Of a DNA stretch of 64,000 nucleotides, positions 52,672 through 61,679 are shown one piece after another. Each line of letters starts with the position of its first letter. The stretch's first letter is position 1. Source of the DNA: Ascidiaceihabitans sp047624005 (GTDB lineage Bacteria > Pseudomonadota > Alphaproteobacteria > Rhodobacterales > Rhodobacteraceae); assembly GCA_047624005.1 (NCBI GenBank), contig JBLHPE010000002.1:1-64000 (forward strand), read 5' to 3'. Both the position numbers and the translations under genes were made by a program. Under the pieces are notes generated by a model, which worked only from the letters and a program-made list of their open reading frames with translations, had not been told where the DNA came from and ran no database searches.

Positions 52672-54330
52672 TTAAGCAATCGACTTGGATCGCCCCGCAT
52701 TTCTACCAGAAAAAATGCAACCGCCAAGGAATGTACCTTCCAGGGCATTGTACCCGTGATACCCGCCGCCGCCGAAGCCTGCGACCTCGCCTGCTGCGAA
52801 CAATCCCTGTACGATTTCGCCATTCGCGCCGATCATGCGGCTGTCCAAATCCGTATGCAATCCACCCAGTGTTTTGCGCGTTAGAATGTTCAGTTTTACT
52901 GCAATCAGCGGTCCGTTTTTTGGGTCCAAAATCTTGTGTGGTTTTGCCGTGCGGATCAACCGATCCCCCTTATAATTTCGGGCGGCGTGGATCGCCATGA
53001 CTTGCGCGTCTTTAGTAAAGTTATTATCCATCTGCCCATCCCGCGCGACGATTTGACTGCGTAGTTTTTCAACGTCGATCAGATCATCATCACCGATTTT
53101 GTTCATACCTGCGACAAGGTCTTCAAGTGTCTGGGCAACAACGAAATTCTCACCCTTCTCCATAAACGCTTGAACTGGTTTTGGTGCACCGCCACCCGAC
53201 AGAAGACGCGCCTTAATCACCTCAAGCCACTTGCCAGATGTGAGGTCTGGATTTTGCTCGGATCCTGACAAGGCAAACTCTTTTTCGATGATCTTTTGAG
53301 ATAGGACAAACCAACTGTAATCATACCCCGTCGCCAAGATTTCGCGCAACGATGTCATGCTGTCAAAACCCGGCAAATTGGGTGGGGCAAACCGTTTACC
53401 CGTCGCGTCAAACCACATTGAGGATGGGCCGGGCAAAATACGAATGCCATGTGCGGGCCAGATTGGGTCCCAGTTCTTAACGCCTTCAGTATAATGCCAC
53501 ATTCTGTCGCCGTTGATGACATTGCCACCCGCTGCTTCAGAAATCGCGATCATACGCCCGTCAACATGTGCTGGAACGCCTGCGATCATCTCTTTGGGGG
53601 CAGGGCCCAACCGATCTGTCGGCCACGCTTTTAGCACCATTTCGAAGTTACCACCAATGCCACCAGACGTCACAATAACGGACGGGGATCGCAGGGAAAA
53701 ATCGCCGGTAACGTCGCGGTTGGTTTTCTGCCCACGCAAGGAATTATCGTCGGCCAAAATGGTGCCAGAAACCCCTTTGGCCGCCCCGTTCTCCATCTCG
53801 ATCCGGTCCACTTGATGTCTGAATTTGAAGGTGATCAGACCGGCCTTTTCATGTTCCAAACAGCGGCGTACGAAATGTTCGATGATGCCTTCGCCGGTGC
53901 CCCAAGTTAGGTGAAAACGTGGCACGGAATTGCCGTGCCCATCTGCGTATGATCCGCCGCGTTCGGCCCAACCAACAATGGGGAACCATCGTAGTCCCAT
54001 CTGATGTAGCCACGCCCTCATATCACCTGCGGCAAAGTCCAAATACGCCTCCGCCCATTTGCGCGGCATCGTGTCTTCGGGGCGGTCGAATTGTGCTGAG
54101 CCCATCCAATCGCGCATCGCCAGTTCTGGGCTGTCTTTGATCCCCATACGGCGCTGTTCAGGCGTGTCGACCATGAACAAGCCGCCCAATGACCAGAAGG
54201 CTTGGCCGCCAAGAAAGCTGCGTGGTTCTTGATCCAAAACAATGACCGATTTACCGCGATCGGCCAATTCGGCGGCTGCAGTTAAACCTGATAACCCACC
54301 GCCAACAACGATTGCATCTGCTTGATCCAT
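52672..54330 (-). CDS. FAD-binding dehydrogenase (FAD_binding_2, KsdD-like)
   Basis: 552 aa from the ATG at 54330, after AAGGAAGTCG. FAD motif VVGGGLSGLTAAAELADRG at the N-terminus, GGQAFWSLGGL, GTGEGIIEHFVRRCLEHE, TSGGIGGNFEMV and the C-terminal LFAAGEVAGFGGGGYHG with the FAD-contact GGx(n)G motif. This family includes 3-ketosteroid and fumarate-type dehydrogenases; the substrate is not settled. The gene follows the BASS transporter by 10 bases, so a shared organic-anion substrate is plausible. Confidence 0.85.
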   Translation of the reverse strand: MDQADAIVVGGGLSGLTAAAELADRGKSVIVLDQEPRSFLGGQAFWSLGGLFMVDTPEQRRMGIKDSPELAMRDWMGSAQFDRPEDTMPRKWAEAYLDFAAGDMRAWLHQMGLRWFPIVGWAERGGSYADGHGNSVPRFHLTWGTGEGIIEHFVRRCLEHEKAGLITFKFRHQVDRIEMENGAAKGVSGTILADDNSLRGQKTNRDVTGDFSLRSPSVIVTSGGIGGNFEMVLKAWPTDRLGPAPKEMIAGVPAHVDGRMIAISEAAGGNVINGDRMWHYTEGVKNWDPIWPAHGIRILPGPSSMWFDATGKRFAPPNLPGFDSMTSLREILATGYDYSWFVLSQKIIEKEFALSGSEQNPDLTSGKWLEVIKARLLSGGGAPKPVQAFMEKGENFVVAQTLEDLVAGMNKIGDDDLIDVEKLRSQIVARDGQMDNNFTKDAQVMAIHAARNYKGDRLIRTAKPHKILDPKNGPLIAVKLNILTRKTLGGLHTDLDSRMIGANGEIVQGLFAAGEVAGFGGGGYHGYNALEGTFLGGCIFSGRNAGRSKSIA

Positions 54331-54340
54331 AACGACTTCC

Positions 54341-55198
54341 TTATGTTTTACGATACCACGCCACAAACGGTGCTGTGACGAAATACATCAATATTCCATA
54401 TCCGGCTGACGGCAATGCCATGTCCGAGAACCCGTCGGATTGCCCTGTGATGATCGCGGCCAAAGCGATGCCAAGTGTTGCATTTTGTACGCCGGTTTCG
54501 ATGGAGATGGTTTTGGCTTCCGTCCAGACCAATCCTGTCAGTGATGCGAGCCCGAGCCCAAGCAATAGAAGGCTCAAGTTCAGCGCGATCAAGGCGGGTC
54601 CGAGTTTGGAAAGGGTTGCAACGAAGGTTTCCCAATTGCTGGCCAATGCAGCGACTATGATGATGACAAACAGAACTGTGGCGATCCTTGCTAACGTGGG
54701 TTCAATACGCATCGCAAACGCCGTTGCGCGGTGGCGGATTGTGACACCGATCAACACCGGCAAAGTGGTGATCATGAAGACTTTGATAGCGAGGCTTGTG
54801 ATGTTGACCTCGGGGGCGTCGGCCCCCATGAAATGTATCACTGACCACGCTGCCAAAAAGGGCAGGGTCAAAATCCCAAGCAAGCTGATCACTGCTGTTA
54901 ATGACACTGATAGCGCCACATCGCCTTTGGCGAGCTTTGCGATCATGTTGCTGGTCACACCGCCAGGGCAGAAGGATAATAGCATGACACCAACTGCGAT
55001 CTCTCCTGTCAGCCCAAACATGCGCACGATGATGTATGCGACGACGGGCAGTAACACCACTTGCGAGAGTGCGCCGATACCGAAGGCATGAAACCGCGTC
55101 AGAACCCGTTTAAAATCACCAAATGTTAGGCCGATCCCCAACGAAAACATGATTATAGCCAGTGAAAGTGGCAAAACCACATTGATTAAGATGTCCAT
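54341..55198 (-). CDS. bile acid:sodium symporter (BASS) family transporter
   Basis: 285 aa from the ATG at 55198 after AGGGAACACG. Nine or ten membrane helices; family segments VGVMLLSFCPGGVTSNMIAKLAKGD and ETGVQNATLGIALAA, which hold the sodium-site residues. Bacterial members take up pantoate, sulfonates, 2-keto acids or bile-acid-like compounds. Co-transcribed with the flavoprotein gene. Confidence 0.9.
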   Translation of the reverse strand: MDILINVVLPLSLAIIMFSLGIGLTFGDFKRVLTRFHAFGIGALSQVVLLPVVAYIIVRMFGLTGEIAVGVMLLSFCPGGVTSNMIAKLAKGDVALSVSLTAVISLLGILTLPFLAAWSVIHFMGADAPEVNITSLAIKVFMITTLPVLIGVTIRHRATAFAMRIEPTLARIATVLFVIIIVAALASNWETFVATLSKLGPALIALNLSLLLLGLGLASLTGLVWTEAKTISIETGVQNATLGIALAAIITGQSDGFSDMALPSAGYGILMYFVTAPFVAWYRKT

Positions 55199-55274
55199 GA
55201 CGTGTTCCCTATTTTGCAATCATCTAGGCGGGTCTGGAACACTCTGGCAAGGAAAGTCTGTGGGTTACGTTTGG

Positions 55275-57047
55275 TCAGAGCGGCCAGAACACAAGGATCG
55301 CTGGGATTGAAACGGCAACGATAATGATCTCAAGGGGCAGACCCATCCGCCAATAATCTCCAAACGAATAACCACCAGGGCCAAGGATCAGCGTGTTGTT
55401 CTTGTGCCCGATTGGCGTCAGGAACGCGGATGAAGCAGCGACCGCCACAGCCATTAAAAATGGATCAGGCGAGACCCCAAGCGACTGCGCCATTTGGATG
55501 CCAACAGGGGCCGCGACAATTGTTGTGGCGGTATTGTTCAAGACATCTGAGAGGGTCATTGTAACGATCATTAGGACGGTTAGAACCGCCCACGCGGGCA
55601 TGCCTGCAGTCCAGCCAAGCAATGCGCCGGAAATCAACTCGGTTCCACCGGATGTTTCCAGTGCCGCGCCAAGCGGGATCATCGACCCAAGCAGCACAAC
55701 AACAGGCCATTCAATGTGGGTGTAAAGTTCAGACAATGGCACGATGCGTGTCAAAACATAGGCGATCACCACAAGGCCCAAAGCAACGGGTAAGTAGATC
55801 AAGCCGACGCTGGCAGCCATAACCGCACCTGCGAACATGCCGATTGCCAGCCAGACTTTACTGTCATCAGTTACAGCCAATCCACGATCAGCAAGAGGTA
55901 AGCAACCTAACCAATCAGTCACATCGTTGCCTTTGTTCCGTGGCACCAGCAACAGCAATATGTCGCCAGCAAGAATAGGCGTTTTACGGACTTGTTTGGC
56001 GATGCTTTTGCCGCCACGTGAAATGCCCATCAACACTGTGCTTTGACGCCAAGCAAGGCCCACGGTTTGTGAGGTGCGCCCAACCAAACGGCTGGTTTCG
56101 GTCACTACCACTTCGATCACCTCAACGCCTTCGCCTGCGGCGTGCAATTGCTCAGTACGTTCCGTGTCGGACAGGGCCAAATTTAAGGCGGTTCTGAATT
56201 CGTCCAAAGCATCGGGCGTGGCCTCTAGGACCAAGGCATCGCCGGCTTCCAACGCCGTGTTACGCGCCTGTCCATAGCGGCGTTTGCCGTCACGGATCAA
56301 ACCAAGGATCGCAACATCCGTTTTCTCTGCGTCGTTTTCTAACTCTGCCAGACGTTTGCCGATGTGCTTGCTGCCTTCGGGAACGGTCAGTTCTGCAATA
56401 TATTGTGCCAGATCGTCCGATGCCGATTTCTCATCCTCGCGGGGTGGGACCAGACGCCAACCGACAAGGGCTACAAATGCCAGACCGGCAATGGCCGCGA
56501 TCCCGCCCACAGGGGCAAAATCGAACATCTTAAAGGGTGCGCCAAGGCTTTCTTCGCGGATCGCTGCGATGATGATATTTGGGGGCGTCCCGATCAATGT
56601 GACCATACCGCCAAGGATCGTCGCGAAACTAAGGGGCATCAGAGACAGGCCCGGGCTACGCCCTGCTTTGCGCGCCGTTTGCACGTCCACAGGCATAAGT
56701 AGCGCAAGGGCGGCGACGTTATTCATAAAGGCAGACAGGATGCCACCGATTGCCCCCATCAAAGTGATGTGCGCGCCAAGCGAGCGACTGGCGTCGACGA
56801 GGGTTCGGGTAATTAAGAACACGGCACCGGAACGCACCAACCCTGCCGATACCACAAGGACCAAGGCAACAACCAAGGTTGCAGGGTGGCCGAAACCAGA
56901 AAAGGCATCCTTTTGCGGCACAACGCCAAGAACAACGCCGACCATTAGCGCCGAAAAGGCAACGATATCATAGCGAAAGCGGCCCCACAGCAACAAGCCA
57001 AAGACTGCGCCGAAGAGGGAGAATAGGATGATTTGATCTGTGCTCAT
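55275..57047 (-). CDS. SLC13 family permease with internal RCK_C domains (second copy)
   Basis: 590 aa with the same layout as the gene at 50370: membrane half with MNNVAALALLMPVDVQTARKAG and LIGTPPNIII, two RCK_C domains (VPEGSKHIGKRLAELE; ILAGDILLLLVPR), then membrane half with LSDVLNNTATTIVAAPVGI. A sodium-coupled anion importer, perhaps for sulfate or dicarboxylates. It is the most upstream gene of the minus-strand group that continues into the BASS gene after 76 bases. Confidence 0.88.
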   Translation of the reverse strand: MSTDQIILFSLFGAVFGLLLWGRFRYDIVAFSALMVGVVLGVVPQKDAFSGFGHPATLVVALVLVVSAGLVRSGAVFLITRTLVDASRSLGAHITLMGAIGGILSAFMNNVAALALLMPVDVQTARKAGRSPGLSLMPLSFATILGGMVTLIGTPPNIIIAAIREESLGAPFKMFDFAPVGGIAAIAGLAFVALVGWRLVPPREDEKSASDDLAQYIAELTVPEGSKHIGKRLAELENDAEKTDVAILGLIRDGKRRYGQARNTALEAGDALVLEATPDALDEFRTALNLALSDTERTEQLHAAGEGVEVIEVVVTETSRLVGRTSQTVGLAWRQSTVLMGISRGGKSIAKQVRKTPILAGDILLLLVPRNKGNDVTDWLGCLPLADRGLAVTDDSKVWLAIGMFAGAVMAASVGLIYLPVALGLVVIAYVLTRIVPLSELYTHIEWPVVVLLGSMIPLGAALETSGGTELISGALLGWTAGMPAWAVLTVLMIVTMTLSDVLNNTATTIVAAPVGIQMAQSLGVSPDPFLMAVAVAASSAFLTPIGHKNNTLILGPGGYSFGDYWRMGLPLEIIIVAVSIPAILVFWPL

Positions 57048-57128
57048 TCGATTACATTAGGGGGTGGGTCGGACGGGGGCCAGTGCCTTTTTCGTTAGGT
57101 GCAGGGTTGGGAATTTCTCAACGCAGGG

Positions 57129-58070
57129 TCAGTTGAAGTGGCGGATGGGTGGTTCTGACCAATCGACAAGCGGCCCTTTGGGGACAATTCCAAGAGGATT
57201 GCGAAGATCGGATTTTGAAAAATACCCTGCTTTATAGATGTCGAATTTAACGATCTCGGACACGCCTTTGATGGCATAGAACGCGCGCGCAAAATCCCAA
57301 AGGTTTGGGTAATCGGTCAACTTGGCGAGATTGCATTTGAAGGCGTAGTGGTAGGCAACATCAAAGCGGGCAAGTGTAGGGAATAGGCGCACGTCAGCTT
57401 CGGTCAATTGTTCCCCGACTAAGGTTGTTCGGGTTTCGAGATGTGACTCAACTTCATCGAGCGCGTGGAATAGGTCGGTCACTGCGCTGTCGTAGGCCTC
57501 TTGTGTGCGTGCGAACCCCGCGCGGTACACGCCGTTGTTGATCCTGCTGTGAATCAGGTCGTTCCATTTGTCGATTTCTGGCAGAAGTGGCGCAGGACAC
57601 AAACGCTGGCTGCTGTCGAAATGCTGACCAATCATCCGCACGATATCAGCGCTTTCGTTCGATACAATCTGCCGAATGCGGCGATCCCAAAGGACTGGCA
57701 CAGTTATCCGTCCTGTGTAACTTGGGGATTGCTTTGCATAGACTTCATGCACGGCCATCGCATCTAACTCGGCGTCCGCAAACCCGCCAGTTTTGTCAAA
57801 CACCCACCCTTGATCTGTGCGGGCAGGTTTGGCGACGCTGATGCCGATTGCATCCTCAAGTCCTAGAACCGCGCGGGTCAGAAGGGTGCGATGCGCCCAC
57901 GGACAGTTCCACGCAACGAACAAATGATAACGCCCGTGATCAGGCGTAAAGGGACCCTCCGCAGTAATTTGGCCGCGAATACTGCTGGCAACACGTTTGA
58001 ATTCACCACCTAAATAGCTGTCCGGTGCAGGGTCTTCGATGTGGTAAACGCCATCAATCATCACGCCCAT
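57129..58070 (-). CDS. glutathionyl-hydroquinone reductase (Xi-class GST)
   Basis: 313 aa, the usual length of Ecm4/YqjG. The active site NCPWAHRTL holds the catalytic Cys. Later segments VPVLWDRRIRQIVSNESADIVRM and LVGEQLTEADVRLFPTLARFD fit the GST thioredoxin and helical domains. It removes glutathione from glutathionyl-hydroquinones, part of quinone detoxification. It stands alone, 81 bases upstream of the SLC13 gene. Confidence 0.92.
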   Translation of the reverse strand: MGVMIDGVYHIEDPAPDSYLGGEFKRVASSIRGQITAEGPFTPDHGRYHLFVAWNCPWAHRTLLTRAVLGLEDAIGISVAKPARTDQGWVFDKTGGFADAELDAMAVHEVYAKQSPSYTGRITVPVLWDRRIRQIVSNESADIVRMIGQHFDSSQRLCPAPLLPEIDKWNDLIHSRINNGVYRAGFARTQEAYDSAVTDLFHALDEVESHLETRTTLVGEQLTEADVRLFPTLARFDVAYHYAFKCNLAKLTDYPNLWDFARAFYAIKGVSEIVKFDIYKAGYFSKSDLRNPLGIVPKGPLVDWSEPPIRHFN

Positions 58071-58254
58071 TATACTGTTCCTTAATGCTGTTAGGTCAGA
58101 TCATAGTGGTTGAAAACAGTCACGCAATGCAGGCTCGCTGCGCGTGAACGCACATGTTCCGTTTCCGATTGCGCCCTGCGGGCTTGCCCTATGACCGTTC
58201 GTTGCCCTATAGTATTTGCCAAACACAGATACGTAAATAACGGCGGAGGCTCCG

Positions 58255-58995
58255 ATGGCAGGCCATTCAAAATGGGCAAATATTCAACACCGCAAGGGGC
58301 GCCAGGACAAACTGCGCGCTAAGCTGTTTTCCAAGATGGCAAAGGAAATCACCGTTGCCGCCAAAATGGGTGATCCTGATCCAGATAAAAACCCGCGTTT
58401 GCGTATGGCTGTTAAAGAAGCCAAATCCAGTTCGGTCCCTAAAGAGGTTATTGATCGCGCGATCAAGAAATCCCAAGTGGGTGAAGGCGACGATTACGAA
58501 GAAATTCGCTATGAGGGCTATGGCCCGAATGGTGTTGCTGTGATCGTTGAGGCGATGACTGACAACCGCAATCGCACAGCGTCTACCGTGCGATCTACCT
58601 TTACCAAATGCGGTGGTAATTTGGGCGAAACCGGCAGCCTTGGCTTTATGTTCGACCGCAAAGGTGCCGTGTTTTATCCGGTAACGGTTGGCGATGCCGA
58701 TACAGTGATGATGGCCGCGATTGAGGCAGGCGCAGAAGATGTTGAATCCTCTGAGGACGGCCATGTGGTTTGGTGTGCAGATACGGATCTGAACGAGGTC
58801 TCAAATGCGCTTGAGACAGAATTGGGTGAATCAGATTCAACCAAACTGATCTGGAAACCCACCATCACCACAGAGATGGATCTGGAGGCGATGGAGAAAT
58901 TGATGCGCCTGATTGATGCGCTTGAAGATGATGATGATGTGCAGCGGGTCACAACCAACTTTGAAGCCAGTGACGAGGTGATGGAGCAGCTGTAG
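58255..58995 (+). CDS. YebC/PmpR family transcriptional/translation factor
   Basis: 246 aa, full length. MAGHSKWANIQHRKGRQD is the invariant N-terminus, with NRTASTVRSTFTKCGGNLGE in the middle. YebC proteins were called transcriptional regulators; newer work ties members to ribosomes stalled on proline runs. GGAGGCTCCG precedes the ATG. In many genomes it neighbours ruvC, which is not seen here. Confidence 0.95.
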   Translation: MAGHSKWANIQHRKGRQDKLRAKLFSKMAKEITVAAKMGDPDPDKNPRLRMAVKEAKSSSVPKEVIDRAIKKSQVGEGDDYEEIRYEGYGPNGVAVIVEAMTDNRNRTASTVRSTFTKCGGNLGETGSLGFMFDRKGAVFYPVTVGDADTVMMAAIEAGAEDVESSEDGHVVWCADTDLNEVSNALETELGESDSTKLIWKPTITTEMDLEAMEKLMRLIDALEDDDDVQRVTTNFEASDEVMEQL

Positions 58996-59020
58996 CCGCC
59001 TCCGTCAATTGCAAGAAACA

Positions 59021-59054
59021 AAAAACGCCGCCCTTTTCAGAGGCGGCGTTTTTC
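59021..59054. terminator. bidirectional terminator between yebC and a hypothetical gene
   Basis: Stem aacgccgcc with ggcggcgtt (9 pairs) around a 9-base loop, with A-run before and T-run after, so it can work on both strands. It lies between two converging genes. Confidence 0.9.
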
Positions 59055-59076
59055 GTGGAGGAAACTATTGGGTGGC

Positions 59077-59325
59077 TTAGCAGGATATCATTCGTGTGAC
59101 TTGACCCCACAGGCTAAGGCGTTGACCCGTCTTTTGGCCTGCCTTATCGCCGCGTTGACGCCGCATACGTTGCAACAATCCTTGCAATTCGTTCAGTCGC
59201 GTCTTGGCCCTATTGCCACCTGCACGGCTTTGGACCGAAAGGATTTTTTCTTGGGTGAAAAGCGCTTCTTCGATGACTTCTAAATCGTGATCTGAAAATT
59301 CTATGTCTTGGTTTTGATCTAACAT
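59077..59325 (-). CDS. small hypothetical helical protein
   Basis: 82 aa, charged and helical: IEFSDHDLEVIEEALFTQEKILS, then LNELQGLLQRMRRQR. A coiled-coil or adaptor role is possible. AAGGA lies about 10 bases before the ATG. It converges on yebC and is divergent from the ArgO-like gene. Not recognised. Confidence 0.6.
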   Translation of the reverse strand: MLDQNQDIEFSDHDLEVIEEALFTQEKILSVQSRAGGNRAKTRLNELQGLLQRMRRQRGDKAGQKTGQRLSLWGQVTRMISC

Positions 59326-59488
59326 TTTGCGGGCGTCCTTAATCGTCTTATTTTACTATATGGGTACTCATCGGGGTCACGCCAATGACCTTTGATCAGA
59401 TGACTGTGATTTTCTGTGATACGGGCAAGATTGTGCTTTTGTTTCGATCAGGTTAGCAAACAATCGCAGGTATTTCGGGACCTATCGT

Positions 59489-60088
59489 ATGTTTATTACA
59501 TTTGTTCAAGGGTTTGCCCTTAGCATCACGTTAATTTTGGCAATCGGGGCGCAGAACGCGTTTGTTTTGCGTCAGGGATTGCGTCAAGCGCATGTGTTTT
59601 GGGTCTGCCTGACCTGTGGTGTGATTGATGCCGTTCTGATTGTTGCTGGTATCGCAGGTTTCGGGGCATTGGCCCAAGCGGTGCCTTGGTTTGAAAGTGC
59701 GATGCGTTTTGGCGGTGCTGCGTTCTTGATCTGGTACGGAGGGTTGAATGCTTTATCTGCATGGCGGGGGGGCACCGCCCTTGAAGCCGCCGAGGACGAA
59801 CAGCAGTCTTTAGTCAGTATCATCGGAACTTTGCTGGCCTTATCATTGTTAAATCCGCATGTTTACTTGGACACGGTCGTTTTGATTGGATCGATTTCTG
59901 CGCAATACGAGGACCGTGTGACGTTTGGGTTTGGCGCAGTCACTGCCAGCCTCACGTTCTTTTTTGCACTTGGGTACGGCGCACGTTTGTTGCGGCCTAT
60001 TTTTGCCAACCCAAGATCCTGGCAAGTGTTAGACGCATTAATTGCTCTCACTATGTGGGCCATCGCGGCCAAACTAATTTTGACGTGA
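59489..60088 (+). CDS. LysE/ArgO family amino acid exporter
   Basis: 199 aa with six hydrophobic segments. ArgO-type motif ILAIGAQNAFVLRQGLRQAHV, then LALSLLNPHVYLDTVVLIGS. It should export arginine or lysine. Unlike the LysE-family relative at 47364, this gene is intact. An ArgP-type (LysR) regulator gene is not adjacent. Confidence 0.9.
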   Translation: MFITFVQGFALSITLILAIGAQNAFVLRQGLRQAHVFWVCLTCGVIDAVLIVAGIAGFGALAQAVPWFESAMRFGGAAFLIWYGGLNALSAWRGGTALEAAEDEQQSLVSIIGTLLALSLLNPHVYLDTVVLIGSISAQYEDRVTFGFGAVTASLTFFFALGYGARLLRPIFANPRSWQVLDALIALTMWAIAAKLILT

Positions 60089-60127
60089 CGCCTTGTGGTT
60101 GGTCAGGCTTTGGGTGTTGATAAGGAA

Positions 60128-61033
60128 ATGACCAACGCCACATCTTCAAACCATCGGGCAGGCATCTTTTGGATGTTTGTCACCGGCTTATGCTTCGTCG
60201 CGGTCACGGCTATCGTCAAACATATGGGTACGCGCGTGCCACCTGCCGAGGCTGCGTTTTTGCGGTATTTGCTGGGCTTGGTGTTCCTTTTGCCGATGCT
60301 GAAAGATGTCCGGAATGCCCACCTTACGCCGCGCCAATGGAAACTATTTGGCATGCGTGGGCTGTTTCATTCCGGCGGTGTGATGCTTTGGTTTTATGCG
60401 ATGACCCGTATTCCAATCGCGGATGTGACAGCGATAAATTACCTGTCTCCAGTTTATGTCACCATCGGGGCTGCAATTTTTCTGGGCGAACGCTTGGCCA
60501 TGCGCCGCATCGCTGCGATTTTGATAGCGCTTGTCGGTGCTGCGATAATTTTGCGCCCGGGCTTTCGCGAAATCTCGTCCGGTCATCTGGCGATGATGGT
60601 CACGGCGGTTGTCTTTGCAGGGTCATACCTGACAGCCAAGATCATGGCAGACGAGGTCAAGCCCACCGTAGTTGTCGCGATGTTGTCAATTTTTGTGACC
60701 CTCGGATTGGCCCCCTTTGCGTTTATGACGTGGGTCACGCCATCACTGAATGACATCGGGTTGTTGTTTATCGTCGCCTGTTTCGCAACTGCTGGCCATT
60801 ATACGATGACACTGGCTTTCGCTGCTGCACCCGTCACCGTGACACAACCCGTGACGTTCCTCCAATTGGTCTGGGCCGTTCTGCTTGGGGCAATCGTTTT
60901 TGCGGAGCCGGTGGATATTTGGGTTGTGCTTGGCGGTGTTCTAATTCTCGCGTCTGTCAGCTTTATCACATGGCGCGAGGCTGTCTTGAAACGCCGTCCA
61001 ATAACCCCAACAACAAACCAAACCAAAGTGTAG
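60128..61033 (+). CDS. EamA/DMT family transporter
   Basis: 301 aa from the ATG at 60128 (MTNATSSNHRAGIFWMFVTG); a GTG at 60095 would add 11 residues, and the AAGGAA at 60123 is too close to the ATG for a clear choice. Ten membrane helices, with VKHMGTRVPPAEAAFLRYLLG and ITRIPIADVTAINYLSPVYVT-like family segments. Exports an unknown metabolite. It lies upstream of the bet locus but is separated from it by the BetI operator region. Confidence 0.85.
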   Translation: MTNATSSNHRAGIFWMFVTGLCFVAVTAIVKHMGTRVPPAEAAFLRYLLGLVFLLPMLKDVRNAHLTPRQWKLFGMRGLFHSGGVMLWFYAMTRIPIADVTAINYLSPVYVTIGAAIFLGERLAMRRIAAILIALVGAAIILRPGFREISSGHLAMMVTAVVFAGSYLTAKIMADEVKPTVVVAMLSIFVTLGLAPFAFMTWVTPSLNDIGLLFIVACFATAGHYTMTLAFAAAPVTVTQPVTFLQLVWAVLLGAIVFAEPVDIWVVLGGVLILASVSFITWREAVLKRRPITPTTNQTKV

Positions 61034-61043
61034 TTTGTTTTTA

Positions 61044-61063
61044 TTGATTGACGAGTCAATCAA
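61044..61063. promoter_or_regulatory. BetI operator-like palindrome
   Basis: Two perfect 9-base arms, ttgattgac and gtcaatcaa, flank a 2-base spacer, 40 bases before the betI start. The TTGATTGA...TCAATCAA pattern resembles known BetI operators. BetI normally represses its own operon and is released by choline. Confidence 0.75.
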
Positions 61064-61103
61064 CGGAGGTTTAGTTTCCCGTTAATATTAAGGGGAACTG
61101 CAT

Positions 61104-61679
61104 ATGCCCAAAATTGGGATGGAGCCGATCCGGCGGTCCGCGCTGGTTCATGCCACAATTGCCGAAATTGGCGCAGCTGGAAATTTGGATGTAACCGTTG
61201 GCCAAATTGCCAAACGTGCTGGCATGTCCACAGCCCTCGCACATCACTATTTTGGTGGCAAAGACCAGATTTTCCTTGCAGCGATGCGCTATATCTTGCG
61301 TGAATATGGGGCAGAAGTGCTGCAGGCCTTGTCGTCCGCGACCACCCCGTACGCTCGCGCCACTGCAATAATCCAATCCAGCTTTGCACCGTCTTGTTTT
61401 GCGCCGGAAACCATCAGCGCGTGGATGACATTGTATGCGCAGGCTCAAACGCAACCCGAAACCAAACGCCTGCTAAAGCTGTATCAATGGCGTCTGCATT
61501 CCAACTTAACCCACGCGCTGCGCCCACTTAGTCGCCATCCTGAGCAGGATGCACAAACATTGGCAGCCTTGATTGACGGTTTGTATCTACGGGCCGCCTT
61601 GTCCCGTGCATGTGATCCTAAAGAGGCGTGCAATGCTGCGCTTCAAACCCTGCAACTTTTGGTCGCGAGTGAATTATGA
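61104..61679 (+). CDS. betI: TetR-type repressor BetI
   Basis: 191 aa. N-terminal HTH (GMEPIRRSALVHATIAEIG, then VGQIAKRAGMSTALAHHYFGGKDQIF) and a C-terminal ligand domain with AWMTLYAQAQTQPETKRLL, close to BetI. It senses choline and represses glycine betaine synthesis genes. AAGGGGAACTG precedes the ATG. Its stop overlaps the betC start by 4 bases. Confidence 0.92.
   Translation: MPKIGMEPIRRSALVHATIAEIGAAGNLDVTVGQIAKRAGMSTALAHHYFGGKDQIFLAAMRYILREYGAEVLQALSSATTPYARATAIIQSSFAPSCFAPETISAWMTLYAQAQTQPETKRLLKLYQWRLHSNLTHALRPLSRHPEQDAQTLAALIDGLYLRAALSRACDPKEACNAALQTLQLLVASEL

Noticed and set aside
54375..55091. 238-aa plus-strand open frame
   Set aside because: Antisense to the BASS transporter gene, whose family motifs are clear.
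56284..56973. 229-aa plus-strand open frame
   Set aside because: Antisense to the second SLC13 permease gene; Ser/Arg/Pro-rich shadow composition.
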